DNA of 64,000 nt from CBDCFL01 sp965216135 (GTDB taxonomy: Bacteria; Pseudomonadota; Alphaproteobacteria; Rhodobacterales; Rhodobacteraceae): positions 146,846 to 210,845 of the forward strand of contig CBDCFL010000019.1 of assembly GCA_965216135.1 (NCBI GenBank). The letters run 5' to 3'. The notes under the pieces are model-generated. The model saw only the letters and a list, made by a program, of their open reading frames with translations. It ran no database searches and was not told the DNA's origin. Positions 51,264-59,320 of the stretch are shown here, piece after piece (position 1 is the first letter of the stretch; each line of letters starts with the position of its first letter). Position numbers and translations under genes: made by a program.

Positions 51264-51712
51264 CTAATTGCAATTGGCCTGATGACCCGCATCGCCGCGC
51301 TTGGGATGATTGCATTTGTTGTGTTGCAAAGCCTTACCGACGTCTATGGGCACGGCAGCGACGCGGGCACAATCGGTGCTTGGTCCGACCGCATGAGCGG
51401 CGCGCAGATTCTGGATCAGCGCGCGCTTTGGGTGTTGTTGCTGATCACTCTGGTGGTGAAAGGGGCCGGGCCTTGGTCGTTTGATCGCTTGTTCGTTTCA
51501 ATGCGTGTCGGGTCGGGTTGCGGTGAGGGCGAGGATGGCGGCCAGGGCGCACATGGCGATCGGGAACATCGCGAAGACGCCAAATCCGAATGCGTGGAAC
51601 ATCCCCGCCGCAGAGATCAGCAAAAGCACGCCGCCCAGCATCGCCCGTGACCGCGCCATGGCACCGCCGGCTATGGCCAGAAGTGGCGAAAACAGGCTGA
51701 CCGTGCGGATTA

Positions 51713-52874
51713 TACCAACGGCATCAATTTCTGACTCTGTGGGGATTCCCAAATCGGTTTTGATCTGATTCAAGGTTGGCAAAGGAGGATCGCCATGCCA
51801 GCCAGTGTTCCGCTTCGTCGCGACTTTGATGCCCGCCACCTTCGTAAACTCGCCAGCCGTTGCAAGGATGCCCGGCAGAGCCGCCGTCTGTTGTCTCTTG
51901 CGGCGGTCTACGATGGCATGCGCCGTGGAGAGGCCGCAAGGATCGGTGGGATGGATCGCCAAACCCTGCGGGACTGGGTTCACCGGTTCAACGAAGAGGG
52001 ACCGGATGGCCTCACCAACCGCAAGGGCGCGGGCCGGACGCGCTACCTGAGCGATGTCCAGATGAAAGAACTTGGCGAGATTGTCGAGACCGGCCCCGAT
52101 CCGGCGGTGGACGGGGTTGTCCGCTGGCGGCGGATCGACCTGAAGCGGGTGATCGAGGCGCGCTTTGGCGTCATCTATTCCGAGCGCGGGATATCCAGAC
52201 TGCTTGGCGAACTGGGCTTTGCCCATATCAGCGCCCGCCCGCAGCATCCCAGGCAGGATAAGCGGATCATCGAGGCGTTTAAAAAAACTTCGCCGACACG
52301 CTCCAGGTGCATATAGCTGACCTGCCAGCGGGAACGCCGGTGGAGATCTGGTTCCAGGACGAAGCACGCCTTGGCCAGAAGAATGGCCTGACGCGCCTGT
52401 GGGCGAGAAAGGGCACGCGCCCCCGCCAGCCGGCCGATCAGCGCTATCACAACGCCTATCTGTTCGGCGCCATCTGTCCGGCTCACGGCAAGGGGGCGGC
52501 GCTCATGCTGCCTTGGGCGGACGCGCAAGCCATGCAGATGCATCTCGACGAGATCAGCCGCCACGTCGCCCGAAAGGCCCATGCGGTTGTGCTGATGGAT
52601 CGGGCCGGATGGCACACCACCGGCAAACTCAAAGTCCCGAAGAACCTCACCATCATCCTGCTGCCATCGCGCGCTCCGGAACTGAACCCGGTGGAAAATA
52701 TCTGGCAGTACTTGCGCGCCAATTGGCTCTCCAACCGCGTGTTCGAAGACTACAATGCCATCGTCGATGCTGGATGCGAAGCTTGGAACAAGCTCATCGC
52801 ACAGCCCGAAACCATCACATCAATCGGAATGCGAAAATGGGCCCATATCGGTCAATGTTAAATGCCGCTAGTAT
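51713..52874 (+). mobile_element. IS630-family insertion sequence type A, copy 2
   Basis: It is nearly identical to 25828-26990 and 1162 bp long, one base shorter because of a 7-A rather than 8-A tract. TA duplicates lie at 51711-51712 and 52875-52876. The right tip has GCTAGTAT instead of GCTGGTAT. Confidence 0.93.
51795..52861 (+). CDS. IS630 transposase type A, two-frame copy
   Basis: It has the same protein as at 25910-26977 but the A tract at 52281-52287 has 7 A. The first ORF therefore ends IEAFKKTSPTRSRCI at 52316, and the DDE half (from about 52307) is in another phase. A Ser-to-Arg change (DGMRRGEAA) is also seen. Either slippage restores a fusion or this copy is inactive; comparison with the 8-A copy favours slippage as the element's normal mechanism or a length polymorphism. 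Confidence 0.87.
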
Positions 52875-53041
52875 TAGGCGCACATTATCAACCTGTTCCG
52901 CCACCTCCGGCACATCTCCGAACCAGGCGATAAATTCGGTATATCCGTAGCTGAAAAATCCTACGAACATCCCGACGAGACCGCCGATGATGCCCAAAAC
53001 CAGTGCGGCGTTTCTCACATTTTGCCCAGACCTTTGCTGCC

Positions 53042-53401
53042 TTACATCAAGATGGGGGGCGAAAGGCTTGATTTAAGGAGAATATTTCGCGTGTCCTCCC
53101 CCCAGCCCAAGAATGTATTGCCATCCCATTCGATCACCGGTCGCTTCATCAGCGCCGGATAGCGGGCCAAAAGCGTGGGCACCGGGCAGGCGCGCTCAGC
53201 GGCGTCCAACTGGCGCCAGGTGGTCGATCTGCGGTTCACCAGCGCCTCTCCCAATTCCCGCAGCAACAGCGATATTTCCCTTTCTGACAAGGGGTTGTCG
53301 CGTATATCGCGCAGCTCTGCCACATACTCGGCTGCGCCAAGCTCGCGCAGCGCCCGCCGGCAGGTATCGCAATTTTTCAGCCCGTAGAGCACCATCGCCA
53401 T
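53042..53401 (-). CDS. ArsC/Spx-family reductase-like protein
   Basis: The 119-residue thioredoxin-fold protein starts MAMVLYGLKNCDTCRRALREL. CDTC is the redox-like CxxC, and the ArsC-family ending contains RYPALMKRPVIEWDGNTFLGW. It resembles YffB rather than a true arsenate reductase, since no ars genes are nearby. It is the leftward neighbour of the cold-shock gene. Confidence 0.87.
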   Translation of the reverse strand: MAMVLYGLKNCDTCRRALRELGAAEYVAELRDIRDNPLSEREISLLLRELGEALVNRRSTTWRQLDAAERACPVPTLLARYPALMKRPVIEWDGNTFLGWGEDTRNILLKSSLSPPILM

Positions 53402-53606
53402 ATCAAAACCCTAACTCGCAAGAAACCGCCCGCGCGTTTTGTTAACAAACTTTCCTTGCCACAAGCAGCATTTGGGCGCAGATTCGGGCCGTGACAACCA
53501 ATTTTTAAGTAACGACCGCTCCTTTTGGGGCAGCCGAAGACTTGGAAGACCTGGCTGCACCAACCTGCCGCATCACGCGGGCGGGACGTTACAAGGGAGA
53601 CCCGGC

Positions 53607-53813
53607 ATGGCCACCGGTACGGTAAAATGGTTCAATATAACAAAAGGTTACGGCTTTATTCAGCCCGATGACGGCGGCAAGGATGTGTTTGTTCATATCT
53701 CGGCGGTCGAAAAAGCCGGCCTGACCGGCCTGCAGGATGATCAAAAAGTGTCGTTTGAGCTGGCCGAGGGCCGCGACGGCAAACAACTGGCCGACGACAT
53801 CCAGGCGCTTTAA
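53607..53813 (+). CDS. CspA-family cold-shock protein
   Basis: The 68-residue single OB-fold protein starts MATGTVKWFNITKGYGFIQPDDGG. RNP1 is KGYGFIQP and RNP2 is DVFVHISAVE. It has a GGGAG site upstream and a long 5' leader of about 200 bases typical of csp mRNA. It binds single-stranded RNA/DNA. Confidence 0.93.
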   Translation: MATGTVKWFNITKGYGFIQPDDGGKDVFVHISAVEKAGLTGLQDDQKVSFELAEGRDGKQLADDIQAL

Positions 53814-53953
53814 CTTTTGGCGGCCGGCGGGTGTCTGCATCCTGTCTGATATCCGTCGGACCTCATATTTGATGGCGCGCGGAGCGTTTACCGGGCGCTA
53901 ACCGGGGCGGGGCATCCCTGGGACACCTGAAATGTCACACGAGATTTGCCCCC

Positions 53954-54334
53954 TTGGCCCGCCTAACCAAAGCCGAACGGATGGCCAGCGAGAGGCTCGT
54001 CAAGAGCGTTTACTGGCTGGATGACAACCTTCCCAATCTGCATCTGTTGCAGTTGCAGATCCCCAATGCCTGGGCGACGCTTGACGCGGACATCGCCATC
54101 GATGAGCCCAGGGAAAAGATTACGCTGAGGCTCGACCAGAGTGTCGCGCGGTATTTCCGGTGCATGGGTGCGGGTTATCAGGCCCGGATCAATCATATCC
54201 TGTGCATCTATGCGCAGATGCAGATCCTGAAACACAACGCCCAGTGGAAAGAGCTGTTGGTTGCCGAGCCGGCGACGGCAAAGGCGATTTTGGGCATGAA
54301 CAAGCGGCTGGCGGAACTGGACGGAAATGGGTGA
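53954..54334 (+). CDS. BrnA-like ribbon-helix-helix antitoxin
   Basis: The product is about 126 residues; the TTG at 53954 or ATG at 53981 may start it. The C-terminal half shows the BrnA pattern EPREKITLRLDQSVARYFRCMGAGYQARINHIL, with helices for DNA binding. Classic BrnA follows a BrnT toxin; none is seen immediately upstream (53814-53953 has no gene), so it is an orphan antitoxin or regulator. Confidence 0.7.
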   Translation: MARLTKAERMASERLVKSVYWLDDNLPNLHLLQLQIPNAWATLDADIAIDEPREKITLRLDQSVARYFRCMGAGYQARINHILCIYAQMQILKHNAQWKELLVAEPATAKAILGMNKRLAELDGNG

Positions 54335-54384
54335 GCCTGCGGGCGCCATCAGGCGCGTCGCGGCGTGCCGGGGGCCCGCCGTTG

Positions 54385-54850
54385 CGAGTTGTCCGATAGA
54401 GGGCAGCGCCCGGCCGCAGGGGCACCTCTGCGGGTTGAGGTCTTCGCTTTATGGTGCCGCCACATCTAACGTTCATTCGGGTGCGCATGAGGTGGAGGAG
54501 CGCCCGCCCGTCGTGCTGGAAGCACGCCTTGATGCGTGACGGCGGTCGGGCGCTGCCCTGCGGCACGTGCCGTGCCTTGTTGCCGGGCAAAGACTTCGAA
54601 AAGATTGGTGCGCTGAAGCGCACCCTACGCTTGCTGCAAGTTGTCCGACAGAGGGCAGCGCCAGATCGCGGGCGGGCGCCTCTGCCCTATGAGGTCTGCG
54701 CTTTATGGGGCCACCCACATCTTCCGTTCATTCGGGTGTGCAGGTGGTGGAGGAGCGCCCGCCCACAGGGGCGGTCGGGCGCTGCCCGGCGGCTCTGCGA
54801 GCCTTGTTCCGGGCGAGGCGGTAGCGTGGGTGATTTCACCCGCCGATGCG
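54385..54850 (+). repeat. Intergenic repeat, copies 2 and 3 in tandem
   Basis: Two related units lie at about 54385-54600 and 54636-54850. Each starts with GTTGTCCGAYAGAGGGCAGC-like sequence, then CTTTATGG, TTCATTCGGGTG, GAGCGCCCGCCC and CGGTCGGGCGCTGCCC, and ends CCTTGTT-CCGGG. Copy 1 lies inverted at 10860-11050. No coding potential is convincing; the ORFs here are chance frames. The remaining 54851-54937 has no feature I can name. Confidence 0.72.
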
Positions 54851-54937
54851 CGGGTTATGAGCGAAATGGTGGGCAGAATGCCCACCCTACACTTGCTAGA
54901 TTTGCTTGCTTACTCAGATACCGTATAAGCAATCTTT

Positions 54938-56727
54938 GACGGGGCGGCAAAAAGTCGATTCCTCATGAGAGTCGGCTGGGTTATAATTGTGCATGTTTAC
55001 TTTACGCGACCGACGGACCGGAGAATTGTTTGATCGCTGGTCCTATTTCGGGGACAAACGTCGGCGCCTGATGGAGCAATCCTGGGCCGGGGTTTTTCGG
55101 AACCATCTGCTTGTCGAACTTCCGGTTGACGATCTTTGCCGTCACCTTGATGAACGCATGGGCCGACCATCGAAGGATCTACACGTTGTCATCGGGGTCT
55201 TGCTTTTGCAGCAGCTGCACGATCTGAGCGATGCAGAGACCGTCGAGGCCCTGGCCTTCAATATGGCGTGGCACTATGCCTTGGACGTGCGCAGCGAAGC
55301 GGACAGCTATTTCTGTGAGAAAACCCTGCGCAACTATCGCCGTCTGTTTATCGAACAAGGTCTCGATGAATTGCTGTTCCGGTGTTTGACGGATCGGATG
55401 GTGCAGGGATTCTCTGTCGATACCAGCCACCAACGCATGGATTCGACGGCCCTTCGTTCGGCAATGCGGGCGCTGACACGACTTGGTATCGTTGTTGAGA
55501 GCATCTCGAAGTTTGCCCGTGAGCTTGAGCGATATCATCCCGGTCTGCACGAGCAGATCAGCAAGGAGGTGATCCGCCGCTATGTCGATCGCGAGGGCAA
55601 TGGCGCGTTCGCGAATACGGCACCGAGTGTTTCAAAACGGCGCCTCGGCGAAGCGGGTCAGGATCTCCTAGCCCTGGTGCTGCAATTCCGTGACACGGCG
55701 GCGGCAAAGCTTTCCAGTTTTGCGATCCTGGAGAGGGTTCTGCGCGATCAGTTCGAGATCGTTGATGATGAGTGTGGCGATCGTGACGCAAAGCGCGCCG
55801 CGATTCGAGATCCAAAGGATGTGCCGTGCGATACCGTCGGCAATCCGGCCGACCCGGACGCGAGCTACAACGCGCACAAGGGTCAGGGATACATGGCGCA
55901 GATCGTCGAAACCTATTGTGAAGATGACAGTAACGAGGCGGTTGCCGCGACACCGGACCTCATCACCCACGTGGAGGTCCACAAGATGACGGTGCATGAC
56001 GGCCATCGCTTGGCCGATGCGCTGGATGATCTGAGCGAGCGCGCGCTGACGCCGGCGGTGATGCTGGGTGATTCACATTACGGTTCCAGTGACAACATGG
56101 CTCTGACGCGCGAACAGAACATCAATCTCGTGGCGCCCGCGCGACCGCCGAAAGGCGCCGTCTCGGGACGGTTGACGTTGGAGGATTTCACTCTCAACGA
56201 AGAAGGCTTGGTCTTGCGCTGTCCCAATAACGTCGAACCGGTTTCAGCCTCGCTCGCCAAAGCCAAGCTGCAGGCCCGTTTCGACCTCTCCATCTGCCAA
56301 AAATGTCCCGATATACTGCGATGTCCCGTGCAGGCGGCCAAGCGTGACGGCCAATTTTCCCGCTTTCAATATACCCCGGCCAGGGCTGCCAACCAAAAGC
56401 GCCGGCTTTATGAACAAAGCGATGCCTTCCGCAACGTCTACAGATGGCGGGCCGGCATAGAAGCGACCATGTCGCGATTAAAGTACCAGATGAACCTGGC
56501 TCACCTACGCATTCGCGGCATGCCGGCCATGCGCTACGTGGTCAATCTGCGTGCCCTCGGCCTCAATATCCGACGCTGCGCGGCAATCGCACCATAAAAA
56601 ACGAAGCCAAGGATAGGTAATATCAGGTTTTATCCACCAGCAACGCGGAGACAGGCAAATATTCTTCACCGAACCGCAAAGACCTGTACAAGCACGCCAT
56701 CGGCCAACAACTTTTTACCGCCCCGTC
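54938..56727 (+). mobile_element. IS1182-family insertion sequence, copy 2
   Basis: The element is 1790 bp with intact ends (GACGGGGCGGCAAAAAGT and, reversed, GACGGGGCGGTAAAAAGT). It carries the same transposase as copy 1. No obvious target duplication: left flank ends AATCTTT and right flank starts AACTTTC. On the right it abuts an integrase fragment whose 5' part is not on the left, which suggests a deletion or rearrangement next to the IS. Confidence 0.92.
54987..56597 (+). CDS. IS1182 transposase, copy 2
   Basis: The 536-residue protein is identical to copy 1 except for Ala in KGAVSGR. It has the same DDE and zinc-binding features as copy 1, and the frame is intact. Two nearly identical copies imply recent transposition activity in this genome. 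Confidence 0.94.
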   Translation: MCMFTLRDRRTGELFDRWSYFGDKRRRLMEQSWAGVFRNHLLVELPVDDLCRHLDERMGRPSKDLHVVIGVLLLQQLHDLSDAETVEALAFNMAWHYALDVRSEADSYFCEKTLRNYRRLFIEQGLDELLFRCLTDRMVQGFSVDTSHQRMDSTALRSAMRALTRLGIVVESISKFARELERYHPGLHEQISKEVIRRYVDREGNGAFANTAPSVSKRRLGEAGQDLLALVLQFRDTAAAKLSSFAILERVLRDQFEIVDDECGDRDAKRAAIRDPKDVPCDTVGNPADPDASYNAHKGQGYMAQIVETYCEDDSNEAVAATPDLITHVEVHKMTVHDGHRLADALDDLSERALTPAVMLGDSHYGSSDNMALTREQNINLVAPARPPKGAVSGRLTLEDFTLNEEGLVLRCPNNVEPVSASLAKAKLQARFDLSICQKCPDILRCPVQAAKRDGQFSRFQYTPARAANQKRRLYEQSDAFRNVYRWRAGIEATMSRLKYQMNLAHLRIRGMPAMRYVVNLRALGLNIRRCAAIAP

Positions 56728-57086
56728 AACTTTCGGTTATATCTCTGTTCGGCCCGGACGATCCGCTTTTTCCGCCTGCAAAGATCAAGCCGTTTCAAGG
56801 TGAGTTCAAAGTGGTAGGCATTGAACGCGAAACCTATAAGAACGCTAACGCAATCCGCACGGTGATCAAAGAGGCCTTCACCCGTGCCGACTTACCACCT
56901 TTTACTCCCCACGCGTTCCGCAAAATGTTGGTGAAATGGGCCGACACCCGTTACCCGACCCGCGAAGCCTTCAAAGCGTTTTCGCAGAACATTGGCCATT
57001 CCAACGTCGTGACAACGGTAAGCGCATATTGCCCCGTTTCAATTGAGCGCCAAGCGGAGTTGCTAAAAGCGGGTGGCAATGGCTGA
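56728..57086 (+). pseudogene. Tyrosine recombinase (integrase), C-terminal fragment
   Basis: The open frame enters from the IS1182 end (LSVISLFGPDDPLFPP) and continues PFTPHAFRKMLVKWADTRYPTREAF, then IGHSNVVTTVSAYCPVS. The H-x-x-R box, the GHSNV His/Trp-equivalent and the final Tyr (SAYCP) are those of phage-type integrases. The N-terminal and first Arg regions are absent. It marks a former integrated element; the following 190 bp to the IS66 end hold only weak phage-like frames. Confidence 0.8.
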
Positions 57087-57361
57087 TTAGCCGTTGTTAC
57101 TGATGTCACTAAAACCTAGCCTGGGCGTTCATCGCCGTGGCGTTGATTGGCGTCACCGTCTACGCCCGCTGGGATGACTGGCGCGAAGCCGGCGCTGATA
57201 GGAGCACTTATCACATGTCTCACCGGCAGCCAGTTTGTACTGACTGTCGAGAAATGGGCGGCAACCTACTCTAACGGTAAGCGTCCGGTGTGCCCCGCCT
57301 AACGGCGCAGATTTTGATGGGTTAGTGTCCACCATTGATAGTGGACACTTAGGGGCACTCT

Positions 57362-57724
57362 ATGGCTGTGAAGCAGAAGAAGCGGCGTTGGCCGGATGAT
57401 GAGAAGCGTTCAATCTGTTTTCAGACGACGGCGGCTGGTGTTTCGGTTGCGCAGGTTGCACGTCGGTATGCGATGAATGCCAATCTGATATTCAAATGGC
57501 TGAAGGATGATCGGTATGCTCCCGCCGTGGATGTTGTGCCGGAAGCTGACGGCCCTGTATTTTTGCCAGTCGAGATTGAAGCGTCAGCCAGCGTTGATCC
57601 AGCCGTGACCAGCACTCCGTCAGGCCGAATTGAGATCGAGCTGTCCAACGGTCACCGGATTATAGCCGGGGGCGGTTTTGATGCGGATATGTTGGCACGT
57701 TTGTTGGGTAGTGGGTCACTCTGA
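57362..57724 (+). pseudogene. tnpA: IS66 TnpA, 3' end replaced by transposon sequence
   Basis: The protein starts MAVKQKKRRWPDDEKRSICFQTTAAGVSVAQVARRYAM, with the helix-turn-helix SVAQVARRYAMNANLIFKWLKD. The native frame up to ARLL would continue KGLSS and stop in the TGA overlapping the tnpB GTG, if the inserted transposon and one GTTTGTTG were removed. As it stands it ends GSGSL inside the transposon tip. Confidence 0.88.
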
Positions 57725-57782
57725 AATCGCGCTCACTTGACTTTTAATTGCACCGCTCGCGCGAAGGCCCCATATTAGTCCT

Positions 57783-57989
57783 ATGAAAGCCAAAAGACCC
57801 AGAGACGCCAACCAGCTTGCTAAGATGGTTGTGGACGTAGCGACAGGTGAGGCTGACGACAATGCCCCTGAGAAGGCCGAGAGCCAGCGTAAGGGCGGTC
57901 TGAAAGGCGGCAAGGCGAGAGCGGCTAAACTCTCGCCAGAAGAACGCCGTGCGATTGCCAAGAAGGCCGCTAAGGCGCGGTGGGGTTAG
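57783..57989 (+). CDS. Lys/Ala-rich histone-H1-like mini-protein (transposon passenger)
   Basis: The 68-residue basic protein starts MKAKRPRDANQLAKMVVD. Its C-terminal GGLKGGKARAAKLSPEERRA is followed by IAKKAAKARWG. This GGLKGGxARAxxLSPEER module is widespread in plasmids and phages, where it is annotated as histone-H1-like, and is predicted to bind nucleic acid. It converges on the 320-residue gene with a 4-base overlap. No strong ribosome site is seen. Confidence 0.75.
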   Translation: MKAKRPRDANQLAKMVVDVATGEADDNAPEKAESQRKGGLKGGKARAAKLSPEERRAIAKKAAKARWG

Positions 57990-58948
57990 GATTCGCCAAT
58001 TCCTGCGCGCCGCTTCGCACGATTGATAATTCCCTTAACCCAATACTCGAGGTCAGCAACGCTATCCGCTGAAAGCGTTTCTGGCCAACGGAATATCACC
58101 TCGCCCTCGTCAAGGGATGCCTTATCTTCTCGAAAACCAGCCTTTTGTTCCTCCGGTTTGGATTCAATGGGAAGAACTGGCGGGCTTGAGAAATCCGATG
58201 GTGTGCCATGTGGCGCAGATTGCTCAAGTATGACTTGCTTCAAAGGAAACCCCGATTCTGTCCCGTCAATGAACACCCACTCCGCCCCCCCACGCATTGT
58301 TTTTCCTCGAATTTTCGCTGGGCGCGGAAGCTTTAGTTCTCCATCAATTTCGATCTGAATCAGATCGCCAACTTTGACATCAAGAGGCGGCGGAACTTCC
58401 CCTCCATCGTCATCCGATAGTCCCGTCACTTTATCAGATTCTGTCAGTCCTGCATAGGCAATAGTAGCGTCATATACATTTAAAAATCGCGGCGCGGTGT
58501 TTTCGTTGAATCGGTGCTCTAAGACCAGTTGATCTAGACAAATCTCGTCCGGTGGGCGAGTGGCACCCCACTCACGCCAGAATTTCTGAAAGACTTGTGG
58601 ATGCAGCGCAAGCTTCCGAACAATGTCCGCCTTTATGGATTCCTGCTGTGCGCGCAGAAATGTGCGCGCGTCTCCTGTAATAGAAACGGACCGCTTTTTC
58701 CCGACCGCTGCATACTCGATAATCCCAAATGACTTAAGGGCCGCCAGAGTCTGCTGTGCTTGACTTGTATCGCCCACAAAACCCCAAGCCAGATACACTC
58801 GATCCGCCGGAGGAGAAATGCGGCCAAAGTTTTCATTAAACTCCTTCAATCGATCAAGAGCGGCGCTGAGCGAAATGAATGGATACGAAGGACTTCGTTT
58901 CCGCGCGGCCTTTTGGCTTCCCCCGTCGGTTTCTTCTACATCGGCCAT
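57986..58948 (-). CDS. Winged-helix-like protein of unknown function (transposon passenger)
   Basis: The product is 320 residues from MADVEETDGGSQKAARKRS, with AGGAG 8 bases upstream; the ORF to 59005 is longer. The N-terminal domain RSPSYPFISLSAALDRLKEF, then QQTLAALKSFGIIEYAAVG, looks like a winged helix with a wing-like IEYAAVGKKRSVSITGDA. A helical middle follows (HPQVFQKFWREWGATRPPDE), then a small beta-rich segment (VKVGDLIQIEIDGELKLPRPAKI) and a Pro-rich tail. I recall this family near GGLKGGxARA mini-proteins elsewhere, but it has no assigned function. It is likely a DNA-binding partner of the mini-protein. Confidence 0.7.
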   Translation of the reverse strand: MADVEETDGGSQKAARKRSPSYPFISLSAALDRLKEFNENFGRISPPADRVYLAWGFVGDTSQAQQTLAALKSFGIIEYAAVGKKRSVSITGDARTFLRAQQESIKADIVRKLALHPQVFQKFWREWGATRPPDEICLDQLVLEHRFNENTAPRFLNVYDATIAYAGLTESDKVTGLSDDDGGEVPPPLDVKVGDLIQIEIDGELKLPRPAKIRGKTMRGGAEWVFIDGTESGFPLKQVILEQSAPHGTPSDFSSPPVLPIESKPEEQKAGFREDKASLDEGEVIFRWPETLSADSVADLEYWVKGIINRAKRRAGIGES

Positions 58949-59075
58949 ATCGGTCTCCTTTGACCGTAAAATACACGACCAACATGTCTTGTCAATAAGG
59001 TCCACTCTTTATCGATTCGGCTATTGACCGCCCGGCCAATACGGTTTATTGATATGATGGCACAAGGAGGGCGCT

Positions 59076-59168
59076 ATGGGTAGAAGAGTTTCGAGCCGCA
59101 CCGTTTCGTTGATCGGCGGTCGTGGCCAGGATCAAATAGAAAAGGCCGCTTCAAGCCTCGCGAGCTAA
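59076..59168 (+). CDS. Possible 30-residue ORF (transposon passenger)
   Basis: AAGGAGGGCGCT precedes ATG with ideal spacing. The peptide starts MGRRVSSRTVSLIGGRGQDQ and stops at TAA 59166-59168. A stem (GGCCGCTT/AAGCGGCC) spans its end and a strong terminator follows at 59208. It diverges from the 320-residue gene. It could be a leader peptide or a small protein, or could mark a short non-coding RNA. Confidence 0.5.
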   Translation: MGRRVSSRTVSLIGGRGQDQIEKAASSLAS

Positions 59169-59207
59169 GAAAAGCGGCCCTTAATCGACACGTACAAAGC
59201 AATACGG

Positions 59208-59238
59208 CGGCGGAGTTTGCGCTCCGCCGTTTTCGTTT
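59208..59238 (+). terminator. Rho-independent terminator inside the transposon
   Basis: CGGCGGAG pairs with CTCCGCCG around TTTGCG, followed by TTTTCGTTT. It closes the short transcription unit at 59076-59168 and insulates the transposase gene. Confidence 0.85.
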
Positions 59239-59320
59239 AGCATCTCAGGTTCCTTCGGTCAAGCCATTTTAAACTGACCGTTATGCTTGACTTATTGCCT
59301 TTAGTCACTAAATAGAAAGT

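Larger units (their letters stand above)
50192..51650 (+). pseudogene. DoxX-family membrane protein split by IS5
   Basis: The GTG at 50192 opens (V)TLARLVFVSVLAVYFWNSGLTKLG. The first half ends EFVLPLL at the IS. The second half resumes IAIGLMTRIAALGMIAFVVLQ and has DQRALWVLLLITLVVKG. Excision with one CTA duplicate gives LPLLIAIGLMTRIAALG in frame. DoxX proteins often accompany DUF2282-DUF692-DUF2063 genes. The C-terminal end is unclear: the frame stays open to 51650, overlapping a convergent gene. Confidence 0.85.
51498..53018 (-). pseudogene. Small four-helix membrane protein (DUF4064-like), split by IS630
   Basis: The N-terminal part (53018-52877) starts MRNAALVLGIIGGLVGMFVGFF and ends EQVDNVRL. 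The C-terminal part (51710-51498) starts IRTVSLFSPLLAIAGGAMAR and ends ALTATRPDTH. Excising the IS630 with one TA gives VDNVRLIRTVSLF in frame, about 118 residues with four helices. The opening LGIIGGLVGMFVGF and the helix order resemble DUF4064 proteins. Function is unknown. Confidence 0.78.

Noticed and set aside
53814..54334. Complete BrnT/BrnA toxin-antitoxin system
   Set aside because: No toxin-like ORF lies upstream or downstream of the BrnA-like gene, so only an orphan antitoxin is called.
54300..54930. ORFs in the repeat region after the BrnA-like gene
   Set aside because: They follow the repeat blocks in different frames, contain no motif and are not conserved between the repeat copies.
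18443..56727. Two same-orientation IS1182 copies as ends of a 38-kb composite transposon
   Set aside because: The interval holds core genes (purA, pyrG, thrS, secG) and copy 1 sits inside paaK with its own likely duplication, so independent insertions are more likely.
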